Origin: Methylobacterium iners
GTDB lineage: Bacteria > Pseudomonadota > Alphaproteobacteria > Rhizobiales > Beijerinckiaceae
Assembly: GCF_022179305.1 (NCBI RefSeq)
Contig: NZ_BPQP01000028.1
Location: 1-64,000 of the forward strand
DNA: 64,000 nucleotides
Reading direction: 5' to 3'
Numbering within the stretch: the stretch's first letter is position 1; each line of letters starts with the position of its first letter. A program made the position numbers and the translations under genes. Below, one piece after another: positions 49,965 through 58,525 of the stretch. The notes under the pieces are model-generated. The model did not search any database, was not told where the DNA came from, and saw only the letters and a list, made by a program, of their open reading frames with translations.

Positions 49965-51047
49965 ATGACCGATCTCGACACGCTCCAGGCCGATCTCCTT
50001 GGCCAAGTCGCGAACGCCTCGGACGAGGCGGCGCTCGAAGCCGTCCGCGTGGCGGCCTTGGGCAAGAAGGGCTCCGTCTCCGACCTCCTCAAGACGCTGG
50101 GTGCCATGACGCCCGAGGAACGCAAGGAGCGGGGGCCCCTCATCAACGGCCTGCGCGACCGGGTTCAGGCCGCCATCGGCACGCGCCGCGAGGCGCTGGC
50201 CGAGGCCGCGCTGGAGGCCAGGCTCGCCGCCGAGCGTATCGACGTGACGCTGCCCGTGCGCGAGGCGCCGGAGGTGCGGGGCCGCATCCACCCGATCAGC
50301 CAGGTCATGGACGAGGTCACCGCGATCTTCGCCGGGATGGGCTTCTCGGTGGCGGAAGGGCCGGACATCGAGACGGACGACAACAACTTCACGGCGCTCA
50401 ACTTCCCGCCCGGCCACCCGGCCCGCGAGATGCACGACACCTTCTTCCTGGCGCCCGACCGCAACGGCCAGCGCAAGGTTCTGCGCACGCATACCTCGCC
50501 GGTCCAGATCCGGACGATGCGCGCGCAGGAGCCGCCGATCCGCGTGATCTGCCCCGGGCGGACCTACCGGCACGATTCCGATCAGACCCACACGCCGATG
50601 TTCCATCAGGTCGAGGGGCTGGTGATCGACCGATCCGCCAACATCGCCAACTTGAAATGGGTGCTGGAGGAGTTCTGCCGGACCTTCTTCGAGGTCGATG
50701 CCGTCACGATGCGGTTCCGGCCCTCGTTCTTCCCCTTCACCGAGCCCTCGGCGGAGGTCGACATCCAGTGCTCGCGCAGGGGCGGCGAGATCCGCTTCGG
50801 CGAGGGGACCGACTGGCTCGAGATCCTCGGCTGCGGCATGGTTCACCCCAACGTGCTCCGGAATTGCGGCCTTGATCCCGATGCGGTCCAGGGATTCGCC
50901 TTCGGCGTCGGGATCGACCGGATCGCGATGCTGAAATACGGCATGCCGGACCTGCGCCCGTTCTTCGAGGCCGATGTCCGTTGGCTCGACCATTACGGCT
51001 TCCGGCCGCTGGACGTGCCGAGCTTGGTGAGCGGGCTGACGGGGTAA
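49965..51047 (+). CDS. pheS: Phenylalanine-tRNA ligase alpha subunit
   Basis: The catalytic subunit of the tetrameric enzyme that charges tRNA-Phe. The 360-residue product has an N-terminal coiled-coil part (about 1-90), the class II motif 2 region [13 protein letters not shown] and [21 protein letters not shown], and motif 3 near [16 protein letters not shown]. pheT normally follows directly; here two small genes, spanning 762 bases and together with flanks about 780, lie between. Confidence 0.96.
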   Translation: MTDLDTLQADLLGQVANASDEAALEAVRVAALGKKGSVSDLLKTLGAMTPEERKERGPLINGLRDRVQAAIGTRREALAEAALEARLAAERIDVTLPVREAPEVRGRIHPISQVMDEVTAIFAGMGFSVAEGPDIETDDNNFTALNFPPGHPAREMHDTFFLAPDRNGQRKVLRTHTSPVQIRTMRAQEPPIRVICPGRTYRHDSDQTHTPMFHQVEGLVIDRSANIANLKWVLEEFCRTFFEVDAVTMRFRPSFFPFTEPSAEVDIQCSRRGGEIRFGEGTDWLEILGCGMVHPNVLRNCGLDPDAVQGFAFGVGIDRIAMLKYGMPDLRPFFEADVRWLDHYGFRPLDVPSLVSGLTG

Positions 51048-51065
51048 GAGCTGCGGAGGAGACCG

Positions 51066-51350
51066 ATGACGGATCAGGAAATCCAGGAGGTCGTGTCGAA
51101 CGTCCTCAGGACCCGCGTTCCTGAAGCGGGATTCAAGGGCGCCGATGTCCGCTCGGACATCGACTTCGACGGCGAGTCTATTATTCGCGTGACAGCTCGG
51201 TACGAGCGTCGGCCGCAGGAGCGGCGCGAGGCTCTGATCGGCGCGGTCCACGATCTTCGGGACGCCCTGATTGCCAAGGGTGAGGAGCGCTTTGTCTTCC
51301 TCACGAACGATGTCGTGAGCGAGCGGCAGTCTCAGCCGGATATCGACTAG
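51066..51350 (+). CDS. Small hypothetical protein inserted between pheS and pheT
   Basis: A 94-residue acidic protein of unknown function, beginning MTDQEIQEVVSNVLR, with a beta-rich centre (IDFDGESIIRVTARYE) and a helix (LIGAVHDLRDALIAKGE). No catalytic motif is visible. A GGAGGAG ribosome site lies four bases upstream. It is paired with a HEPN-like gene whose start is three bases after its stop. By eye, codon choice is less GC-biased than in pheS and pheT. The pattern of a small acidic protein followed by a HEPN protein recalls toxin-antitoxin or antiviral pairs, but the function is unknown. Confidence 0.7.
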   Translation: MTDQEIQEVVSNVLRTRVPEAGFKGADVRSDIDFDGESIIRVTARYERRPQERREALIGAVHDLRDALIAKGEERFVFLTNDVVSERQSQPDID

Positions 51351-51353
51351 CGG

Positions 51354-51827
51354 ATGGGCACCCACGTTGGACGCCTGTTGGATCTAGCCGACGCGCTGAT
51401 CGATCAGCACCCGCGCAGCTCCGCGGTGAAGCGGCGCGCGGTCAGCACGGCTTACTATGCGGCTTTTCACGCGCTGATGAGGACCTACGCCGACGCACTT
51501 CTACCGGATCAGGGCCGGGACACGGCGGAGTACGAGCGCGTCTATCGCGCTCTTGACCATGGGTCGATGAAGAACGCCTTCCAGGCCACCGGAAGTCCTT
51601 TGCGGCAGAGCAAGCATCTCAGCAGAATCGGCGAATTGATAGTTCCTCTTCAAAGCGCTCGGATGCAGGCCGACTACGCTCCGCCGAGGATCAATTTCTA
51701 CGAGGCGGATCAAGCGCGCGATTTCGTGGCTCAGGCGAGAGAAATCGTCTCCCGTCTCGATGCTCTTCCGGCAGAGGCTAAGCTGACCCTTGCCGTCCAT
51801 CTGATCTTCAAAGACAGAAGCAAATGA
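51354..51827 (+). CDS. HEPN-like protein inserted between pheS and pheT
   Basis: A 157-residue, mostly helical protein. The motif [16 protein letters not shown] (about 26-41) and [20 protein letters not shown] (about 103) match the pattern of HEPN-domain proteins of the UPF0332-like type. The canonical RNase motif Rx4-6H is not certain; RVYRALDH (about 63-70) has fitting spacing. Many HEPN proteins are RNases in toxin-antitoxin and antiviral systems. Its stop overlaps the pheT ATG (ATGA), so pheT translation is probably coupled to it. Codon use is visibly more AT-tolerant than in the flanks, suggesting acquisition by transfer. Confidence 0.72.
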   Translation: MGTHVGRLLDLADALIDQHPRSSAVKRRAVSTAYYAAFHALMRTYADALLPDQGRDTAEYERVYRALDHGSMKNAFQATGSPLRQSKHLSRIGELIVPLQSARMQADYAPPRINFYEADQARDFVAQAREIVSRLDALPAEAKLTLAVHLIFKDRSK

Positions 51828-54247
51828 AATTCACTCTCTCCTGGCTGAAGGACCACCTCGACACCGAGGCGTCCCTCGACATCATCGCCGAGACGCTGAC
51901 GCGGATCGGCCTCGAGGTGGAGCGCATCGAGGACAAGGCGGCCGCCCTGAAGCCCTACGTCGTCGCGCGCGTGCTCACCGCCGAGCAGCATCCGAACGCC
52001 GACCGCCTGCGCGTCTGCACCGTCGATGCGGGCGACGGGACGCCGGTCCAGGTCGTCTGCGGCGCCCCGAACGCGCGGGCGGGCATGCTCTCCGTCTTCG
52101 CGCCCCCGGGCACCTACGTGCCGGGCAAGGACATCACGCTCGCCGTCGGCACGATCCGCGGCGTCGAGAGCCGCGGCATGCTCTGCTCGGGCGCCGAACT
52201 CGGGATCGGCGAGGACCATGACGGCATCCTCGACCTTCCCGCCGAGGCGCCGGTCGGCCAGCCCTACGCGGTCTATGCCGGGCTCGACGATCCGATGATC
52301 GAGATCAACCTGACGCCGAACCGGCCGGATTGCACGTCGATCCACGGCATCGCCCGCGACCTCGCGGCGACGGGATTGGGCAGCCTCAAGCGCGAGCCGA
52401 TGCCGCCCGTGCGCGGGGAGGGCGACTGCCCGGTGCCCGTAACCCTCGCTTTCGAGGCAGGCGATCGCGGCCTCTGCTCGCTCTTCACGCTCCGGCTGGT
52501 GCGCGGCATCCGCAACGGTCCGTCGCCGGCCTGGATGCAGGCGCGGCTGCGCGCGATCGGCCTGCGCCCGATCAACGCGCTCGTCGACATCACGAACTAC
52601 CTGACCTTCGATCGCGGCCGGCCGCTCCACGTCTTCGATGCGGCCAAGGTGGCGGGCGGGCTCACGGTTCGTCGCGCGCAGCCGGGCGAGGAGCTCGCGG
52701 CGCTCGACGGGCGCACCTATCAGCTCGATGACGACACCGTCGTGATCGCCGATGCGAACGGCCCGGAATCCATCGCCGGCATCATCGGCGGCGAGGCCTC
52801 CGGCTGCGACGAGGGGACCACCGACGTCCTCATCGAATCCGCCCTGTGGGACCCGACCAACATCGCGCGCAGCGGGCGTCGGCTCGGCATCGTCACGGAT
52901 GCGCGCTACCGCTTCGAGCGCGGCGTCGACCCCGCCTTCACCCTGCCGGGCCTCGACCTCGCCACCCGCCTCGTCATGGAGATCTGCGGCGGCACGCCGA
53001 CCCGGGCGGTGATCGCCGGCGAGCCGCCCGCGACCGAGCGCGTCATCGACTTTCCCTGGACCGAGGTCCGGCGGCTGGCCGGTCTCGAGCTCTCCCGCGC
53101 CGAGATGAAGGTGACTCTGGAGGCGCTCGGGTTCCACGTCGCCGGCGGCAACGACCGTGCGAAGGTGCTCACGCCCTCCTGGCGGCCGGACGTCGAGGGC
53201 AAGGCCGACCTCGTCGAGGAGATCATCCGCATCGCCGGCCTGGACCGGATCGAGCCGAAGCCTCTTACCGTTCCCGAAAGGGACGCCGGAAAAGTCGTGC
53301 TCAGCATTCTCCAGAAGCGGACCCGCCTCGCCAAGCGTGCGCTCGCGAGCCGCGGCCTCGTCGAGGCGGTGACATGGTCCTTCATCCCGCGCGAGGACGC
53401 GCTGCTCTTCGGCGGCGGCGGGGCCGATCTCGCGCTCGCCAACCCGATTGCCGCGGAACTCTCCGACATGCGCCCAAGCCTTCTGCCCGGGCTGATGCGC
53501 GCCGCCCAGCGCAACGCCGACCGCGGCTATCCCGACGTGGCCCTGTTCGAGGTCGGGCAATGCTTCGCCAGCGACCAGCCCGAGGGCCAGACCGTGCGGG
53601 CGGCGGGCCTGCGCCGCGGCACGGCCGGGCATGCCGGCAACGGACGGCATTGGGACGGCTCGCATAAGACCGTCGACGTCTTCGAGGCCAAGGCCGACGT
53701 CTTGGCTCTCATGGCCGCCCTCGGCGTGCCGACGGGCGGGCTCCAGGTCGTGGCGGGCGGTCCGGCCTGGCTGCATCCGGGTCGCTCGGGCACGCTTCAG
53801 TTCGGCCCCAAGAACCCGGTCGGGCATTTCGGCGAGGTCCACCCGCGGATCATGAAGGCGCTCGACCTCAAGGGGGGGCTCGTCGCCTTCGAGATCGTCC
53901 TGGACGCGATCCCGCTGCCGAAGTATCGGCCGACCAAGGCCAGGCCCCCCCTCGACCTGCCCGACTTCCAGCCGGTCTCGCGCGACTTCGCCTTCGTGGT
54001 CGGCCGCGACGTGGCGGCCGGCGACGTGGTGCGGGCGGCGCAGGGGGCGGAGCGCAAGCTCATCGCGGGCGTCGACGTGTTCGACATCTACGAAGGCGTC
54101 GGCATCCCCGAGGGCTCGAAGTCGGTGGCGATCGCGGTGCGGCTGCAGCCCGTCGAGCGCACGCTGACGGATGCCGAGATCGAGGCGGTGAGCGGGCGGA
54201 TCGTGGCGGAGGTCTCCCGCAAGACCGGCGCGACCCTGCGCTCTTGA
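51824..54247 (+). CDS. pheT: Phenylalanine-tRNA ligase beta subunit
   Basis: The 807-residue beta subunit holds the tRNA-binding and editing domains. It starts [15 protein letters not shown], has an EMAP/OB-type tRNA-binding domain (about 40-150, [20 protein letters not shown]) and B3/B4 editing region (about 220-380, with [15 protein letters not shown]). The B5 domain is near 400-475, and the C-terminal ferredoxin-like anticodon-binding domain (about 710-805, [13 protein letters not shown]) completes it. The start overlaps the HEPN-like gene stop by four bases rather than following pheS. Confidence 0.96.
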   Translation: MKFTLSWLKDHLDTEASLDIIAETLTRIGLEVERIEDKAAALKPYVVARVLTAEQHPNADRLRVCTVDAGDGTPVQVVCGAPNARAGMLSVFAPPGTYVPGKDITLAVGTIRGVESRGMLCSGAELGIGEDHDGILDLPAEAPVGQPYAVYAGLDDPMIEINLTPNRPDCTSIHGIARDLAATGLGSLKREPMPPVRGEGDCPVPVTLAFEAGDRGLCSLFTLRLVRGIRNGPSPAWMQARLRAIGLRPINALVDITNYLTFDRGRPLHVFDAAKVAGGLTVRRAQPGEELAALDGRTYQLDDDTVVIADANGPESIAGIIGGEASGCDEGTTDVLIESALWDPTNIARSGRRLGIVTDARYRFERGVDPAFTLPGLDLATRLVMEICGGTPTRAVIAGEPPATERVIDFPWTEVRRLAGLELSRAEMKVTLEALGFHVAGGNDRAKVLTPSWRPDVEGKADLVEEIIRIAGLDRIEPKPLTVPERDAGKVVLSILQKRTRLAKRALASRGLVEAVTWSFIPREDALLFGGGGADLALANPIAAELSDMRPSLLPGLMRAAQRNADRGYPDVALFEVGQCFASDQPEGQTVRAAGLRRGTAGHAGNGRHWDGSHKTVDVFEAKADVLALMAALGVPTGGLQVVAGGPAWLHPGRSGTLQFGPKNPVGHFGEVHPRIMKALDLKGGLVAFEIVLDAIPLPKYRPTKARPPLDLPDFQPVSRDFAFVVGRDVAAGDVVRAAQGAERKLIAGVDVFDIYEGVGIPEGSKSVAIAVRLQPVERTLTDAEIEAVSGRIVAEVSRKTGATLRS

Positions 54248-54269
54248 GAGCCGCCCGGCGGGAGACGCC

Positions 54270-55109
54270 ATGAGCCATCCCAACGTCGCGGCGCTGTCAT
54301 CGGCGACCTACCTGCCGCGACAGGCGCTGATCGATGCCCTCCGGGCGCCGGAGACGGTGGCGGACGAGGTCCTGCGCGTCCTCGAACGGGCGGCCGACGG
54401 ACAGGAGCTCGACGAGGCGGACGCCAACCTGCTGTTCTGGGGCCTGCACGCCCTGGCCGGTTCCCGCGACGCGCGCGCCTTCGCACCCATCATGCGCCTC
54501 CTGCGCGAGGACGGCGAGAACCTCGACGCCCTCCTCGGCGACGCCGTCGCGGAGACGCTGGCGCGGATCGTCGCGAGCGTCTTCGACGGCGATGTCGCGT
54601 CGCTCCACGCGCGCCTCCTCGACAGCACCACCGACCCGCTGGTGCGCAACGAACTTTTCGCTGCCCTAACCTTCCTGACCTGGAAGGGTCGCCTGGACCG
54701 GGCGCAGACGCGCGACCTGCTGGTCCGGTTCGACGAGAAGGGTGTCGCCGTCGAGGGCGATACGGGCTGGGGCGGCTGGGAGGAGACGATCGCGCTCCTC
54801 GGCCTCCGCGAGCTCGCGCCTCGCTACGAGGCGGCGCGCAGGGACGGTCGCATCACCGATGCCTGCGGCGACGCCGTCTGGTTTCGGACGACGCTGCGGC
54901 AGGCCGAGGCGCGGCCGGGCGATCCGGACCGGTTCGATCCCGGTCGCCACGGCACTCTCGACGATCCCGTCGCGGCGCTGGCCTGGACGGCGGAGGATGC
55001 CGGCCAGCCGCTGCGCAACCCCTTCAAGGATGTCGGCCGCAACGATCCCTGCCCATGCGGCAGCGGGAAGAAGTTCAAGAAGTGCTGCCTGGACGCCGAG
55101 CCCGCCTGA
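54270..55109 (+). CDS. DUF1186 protein with SEC-C zinc motif
   Basis: A 279-residue protein with a helical HEAT-like DUF1186 domain (about 15-220) and a C-terminal SEC-C motif NDPCPCGSGKKFKKCC (about 255-273). The SEC-C motif binds zinc and occurs at the end of SecA and in many proteins of uncertain role. It lies 22 bases after pheT. The gene ends in TGA directly abutting the stop of the convergent kinase gene, forming TGATCA. Confidence 0.85.
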   Translation: MSHPNVAALSSATYLPRQALIDALRAPETVADEVLRVLERAADGQELDEADANLLFWGLHALAGSRDARAFAPIMRLLREDGENLDALLGDAVAETLARIVASVFDGDVASLHARLLDSTTDPLVRNELFAALTFLTWKGRLDRAQTRDLLVRFDEKGVAVEGDTGWGGWEETIALLGLRELAPRYEAARRDGRITDACGDAVWFRTTLRQAEARPGDPDRFDPGRHGTLDDPVAALAWTAEDAGQPLRNPFKDVGRNDPCPCGSGKKFKKCCLDAEPA

Positions 55110-56435
55110 TCATGCCGCGGCCGGTGCGAGCCGGTGGAGGGTCTCCACCACCTCGGCCATGAGCGGGCGGGCCGCCGGATCGGGCTGCACGCAGGCCTCC
55201 TCCAGCGCACGCAGGGCGGCCGCCCCGGGAGCATCGCAGCGGTCGAGCAATTCGCCGAGCAGCAGGCCCCAGGCCCGCACGTCGAGCCGCTGCAGGGCGC
55301 GACCTGCGTCGCCGGCGGGCAGCATCGAGGCCGCCCCGAAATCGCTGAGCACCGCCTCGCCCACCGCACCGTCCCAGAGAATGTTGTGGGCGTAGAGGTC
55401 GCCGTGGAGCAGGGCGCGGCCGTGAAGGTGGGACGCTGCTGCGGCGACTCCCCGGGCTAGGTGCAGGGCCGCGGCGGGGGCAAGCCGCAGGCCGGGATCG
55501 TAGACGTCGCGGCTGCAGCTCTCCAGGCTGGGCGGCCCCGCGAGCACCCCCCAATCGGGCGGGAGCAGGGGCATGACGAGGCCCTGGGCGTTCTCCGGAT
55601 GGTCCGTCACCCGGCCGAGCGCGCCGGTCAGGTGCGGATGGGCGCCGGCGAGGAGGCAGGCCGCCATCTCGTGGTCCGGAATCCCGTCGCTGGTCATGGT
55701 GCCCTTGAAGAGCTTGAGCGCCACCGGCCGGGAGGGACCCGTTCCGCCCTCCCGCCAGAATGCGCGGTGAACGCGGCCCGAGGCGCCCTCGCCGAGGAGG
55801 TCGCCGGGCTCGAGATGCGACCAGGGGATCGCCGCCGCGTTCCCGCGGTCGATGCCGCCCTCGAACGGGTTGCCGCTCCAGGAGAGCCAGGCGAGGCGAG
55901 GAAGCGCCGTGATCCAGGTCGGAAGGGCGTCGAGCGTGTTGGCGGAGAGCCGGAGCAGTTCGAGGTTCGGCGCCCCGGCGAGGCTTGCCGGGAGGGTGCG
56001 AAGGCGGTTGCCGGCCAGCATCAGCTTCTGCAGCTTGGGCCGTCGCCCGAGCGCGTCGGGCAGGGCCTCGATCCGGTTGTCCGTCAGCGTCAGCCAGCGC
56101 AGCTGCGGCGGCAGCGCCTCCTCCGCGACCTCGCGGATCGCCATCCCGCGGAAGCCGACCTGGCTCAGGGCGGCGCAATCACCGAGGACGGGCGGCAAGC
56201 GCTCGAATCGGTTGCCCGAGCAGAACAGCGCCTTGAGCCGATGGAGCCGGCCGAGATCCGCAGGCAGATCGGTCAGGGTCCCGCCGCCGAGGTCGAGCAG
56301 TTCGAGGGTGTCGGCGAGGCCGAAGATCTCGTCGGGGAAGGCGGTGATTCCGGGCAGGCGCAGCTCGCGTGCACCGGCGAGGTCGCCCCGGCGCAGCGCT
56401 TCGAGCCGCGCGAGGGTCGAGGGCCGCACGTTCAT
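55110..56435 (-). CDS. Leucine-rich-repeat protein kinase
   Basis: A 441-residue fusion. The N-terminal half (about 1-200) is a leucine-rich repeat array ([39 protein letters not shown] and similar, about seven units). The C-terminal half (about 210-440) is a protein kinase fold with the glycine loop [12 protein letters not shown], Lys in PVALKLFKG, the catalytic loop [11 protein letters not shown] (HGD for HRD) and DFGAAS. It has no signal peptide or membrane helix. The start overlaps the MoeB-like gene stop by four bases (ATGA), so the two are in one operon. Plant-like LRR kinases are uncommon in bacteria; the substrate is unknown. Confidence 0.82.
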   Translation of the reverse strand: MNVRPSTLARLEALRRGDLAGARELRLPGITAFPDEIFGLADTLELLDLGGGTLTDLPADLGRLHRLKALFCSGNRFERLPPVLGDCAALSQVGFRGMAIREVAEEALPPQLRWLTLTDNRIEALPDALGRRPKLQKLMLAGNRLRTLPASLAGAPNLELLRLSANTLDALPTWITALPRLAWLSWSGNPFEGGIDRGNAAAIPWSHLEPGDLLGEGASGRVHRAFWREGGTGPSRPVALKLFKGTMTSDGIPDHEMAACLLAGAHPHLTGALGRVTDHPENAQGLVMPLLPPDWGVLAGPPSLESCSRDVYDPGLRLAPAAALHLARGVAAAASHLHGRALLHGDLYAHNILWDGAVGEAVLSDFGAASMLPAGDAGRALQRLDVRAWGLLLGELLDRCDAPGAAALRALEEACVQPDPAARPLMAEVVETLHRLAPAAA

Positions 56436-57208
56436 GCGGGACGTCCGCTCAGCGGGTTCGTCTCGTCCCAGGCATAGTGCAGCGTCTCGAAGCGCATCGC
56501 GCGCGCATCGACCATGAGGAGCCGCCCGACCAGGGGCTCGCCGAAGCCCGTGACGGCGCGGATCACCTCCATCGCCATCAGCGAGCCCATGACGCCGGCG
56601 AGCGCGCCGAGCACGCCGGCCTCGGCGCAGGGCGGGACGCTGCCCGGCGGCGGCGGGCTGGGGAACAGGCAGCGATAGGTCGGATTCGGGGAGCCGTCCG
56701 CCCCGGTCTCGTGGGCGCGGAGGGTGGTGAGCGAGCCGTCGAACTGACCCAACGCCGCCGTGACCAGGGGGCGCCTGGCGTGGAAGCAGGCGTCCGAGAC
56801 CGCGTAGCGCGTGGCGAAATTGTCCGAACCGTCGGCGACCACGTCGTAGGCGGCCGCGAGCTCCACGGCGTTCTCCGCGTCCAGCCGGAGCGGGTGCGGC
56901 GCGATCCGGACATGCGGGTTGAGGCGGGCCACGGCGTCGCTCGCGCTCTCGACCTTGGGCCGGCCGATATCCGGGGTTCCGTGAATCACCTGGCGCTGCA
57001 GGTTCGAGAGCGAGACCGTGTCGTCGTCGACGATGCCGATCGTGCCGATGCCCGCCGCCGCGAGATACTGGATGAGCGGCGCGCCGAGCCCGCCCGCTCC
57101 GACCACGAGGACCCGCGCGGCCTTCAGTCGGCCCTGGCCGGGGCCGCCGACCTCGCGCAGGACGAGGTGGCGGGCGTAGCGTTCGACTTCGTCCGGGGAG
57201 AGCGCCAT
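56432..57208 (-). CDS. moeB: MoeB/ThiF-type adenylyltransferase
   Basis: A 258-residue E1-like enzyme that adenylates the C-terminus of a ubiquitin-like sulfur carrier (MoaD or ThiS type). It has the Rossmann ATP motif [19 protein letters not shown] (about 35), [16 protein letters not shown], the [10 protein letters not shown] loop with catalytic Asp, and Cys in YRCLF and [10 protein letters not shown]. The chosen ATG gives the usual start. moaD or other cofactor genes are not nearby. Its stop overlaps the LRR-kinase start, a distinctive pairing. dapE is divergent. Confidence 0.87.
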   Translation of the reverse strand: MALSPDEVERYARHLVLREVGGPGQGRLKAARVLVVGAGGLGAPLIQYLAAAGIGTIGIVDDDTVSLSNLQRQVIHGTPDIGRPKVESASDAVARLNPHVRIAPHPLRLDAENAVELAAAYDVVADGSDNFATRYAVSDACFHARRPLVTAALGQFDGSLTTLRAHETGADGSPNPTYRCLFPSPPPPGSVPPCAEAGVLGALAGVMGSLMAMEVIRAVTGFGEPLVGRLLMVDARAMRFETLHYAWDETNPLSGRPA

Positions 57209-57313
57209 GCGCGGCAGATAGCCCGTGCCCGCGCGGGCCGGAAGACCACCGCCTGCGATTTGCACGCCGGCGCCGGCGCGCCTATGGGCGTGCCATCCTG
57301 CGAGGCCGCGACC

Positions 57314-58495
57314 GTGACGCCAGACGCTCTCCCTGACCGCTCCCCGCTCGCCCTGGCGCAGGCCCTGATCCGCTGCCCCTCGGTGACGCCGGAGGAGGGT
57401 GGGGCGCTCGACCTTCTCGCCCGGTTGCTCGAGGCGGCGGGCTTCGCGGTGCATCGCCCCCGCTTCTCGGAGCCCGGCACGCCGGACGTCGAGAACCTGT
57501 TCGCCCGGATCGGCACCGGCGGGCCCGCGCTGCTGTTTGCCGGGCACACCGACGTGGTGCCCCCGGGCGAGACCGGTGCCTGGCGGCACGGGCCGTTCGA
57601 CGGGACGGTCGCGGATGGTCTGCTCTACGGCCGGGGCGCCGTCGACATGAAGGGGGGCGTCGCCTGCATGCTCGCCGCAGCCCTGGACTTCGTCGCCGCG
57701 TCCGGTCCCGGATTCGCGGGCTCGATCGGTTTCCTGATCACCGGCGACGAGGAGGGTCCGGCGGTCAACGGCACGGTGAAGCTCCTAGACTGGGCCCGCG
57801 CCCGGGGCGAGCGCTTCGATCATTGCCTGCTCGGCGAGCCGACCAATCCGAGCGCTTTGGGCGAGATGATCAAGATCGGCCGGCGCGGCTCCCTGACCGG
57901 CAAGCTCACGGTGCACGGCCGGCAGGGCCACGTCGCCTATCCGCACAAGGCCGAGAACCCGATCCCCGGCCTGCTGCGCTTGGCCTCCGCCCTGTGCGAG
58001 CAGCCGATCGATGGGGGCACCGCCCATTTCGACGCCTCGAACCTCGCATTCACGACGATCGACGTCGGAAACCCGGCGACCAACGTCATCCCGGCCGAGG
58101 CGCGAGCCGTATTCAACATCCGCTTCAACGAGAGCTGGACGGCCGAGACGCTCGGCGCCGAGGTCCGCCGGCGGCTCGACGCGGCGGCCGGCGGAAGCAT
58201 CCGCTTCACCCTAGACCTGCCGCCCTCGAACGCGCCGGCCTTCCTGACCCAGCCCGACGCCTTCACCGATCTGGTGATCGCCGCCATCGAGGCGGAGACC
58301 GGGCTGCGGCCGGTCCTCTCGACGACGGGCGGCACATCGGACGCCCGCTTCATCAAGGATTTCTGCCCGGTCATCGAGTTCGGGCTCGTCGGCGAGACCA
58401 TGCACCAGACCGACGAATGCGTGGCCGTGGCTGACCTCGAGCGTCTGACCGCGATCTATCGCCGTCTGATCGCGTCGTACTTCGCCCGCCCCTGA
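57314..58495 (+). CDS. dapE: Succinyl-diaminopimelate desuccinylase
   Basis: A zinc metallohydrolase of the lysine and peptidoglycan precursor pathway that removes succinate from N-succinyl-LL-DAP. The 393-residue product has [16 protein letters not shown], the metal-binding [32 protein letters not shown] with the catalytic Glu, and [12 protein letters not shown] in the lid domain. The C-terminal metal ligand region is [12 protein letters not shown]. The start is GTG with a GAGG ribosome site; an ATG ten codons earlier is possible. Confidence 0.94.
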   Translation: MTPDALPDRSPLALAQALIRCPSVTPEEGGALDLLARLLEAAGFAVHRPRFSEPGTPDVENLFARIGTGGPALLFAGHTDVVPPGETGAWRHGPFDGTVADGLLYGRGAVDMKGGVACMLAAALDFVAASGPGFAGSIGFLITGDEEGPAVNGTVKLLDWARARGERFDHCLLGEPTNPSALGEMIKIGRRGSLTGKLTVHGRQGHVAYPHKAENPIPGLLRLASALCEQPIDGGTAHFDASNLAFTTIDVGNPATNVIPAEARAVFNIRFNESWTAETLGAEVRRRLDAAAGGSIRFTLDLPPSNAPAFLTQPDAFTDLVIAAIEAETGLRPVLSTTGGTSDARFIKDFCPVIEFGLVGETMHQTDECVAVADLERLTAIYRRLIASYFARP

Positions 58496-58525
58496 GGCGT
58501 CCGGAGCGGGCGATGATCGGGCGCG

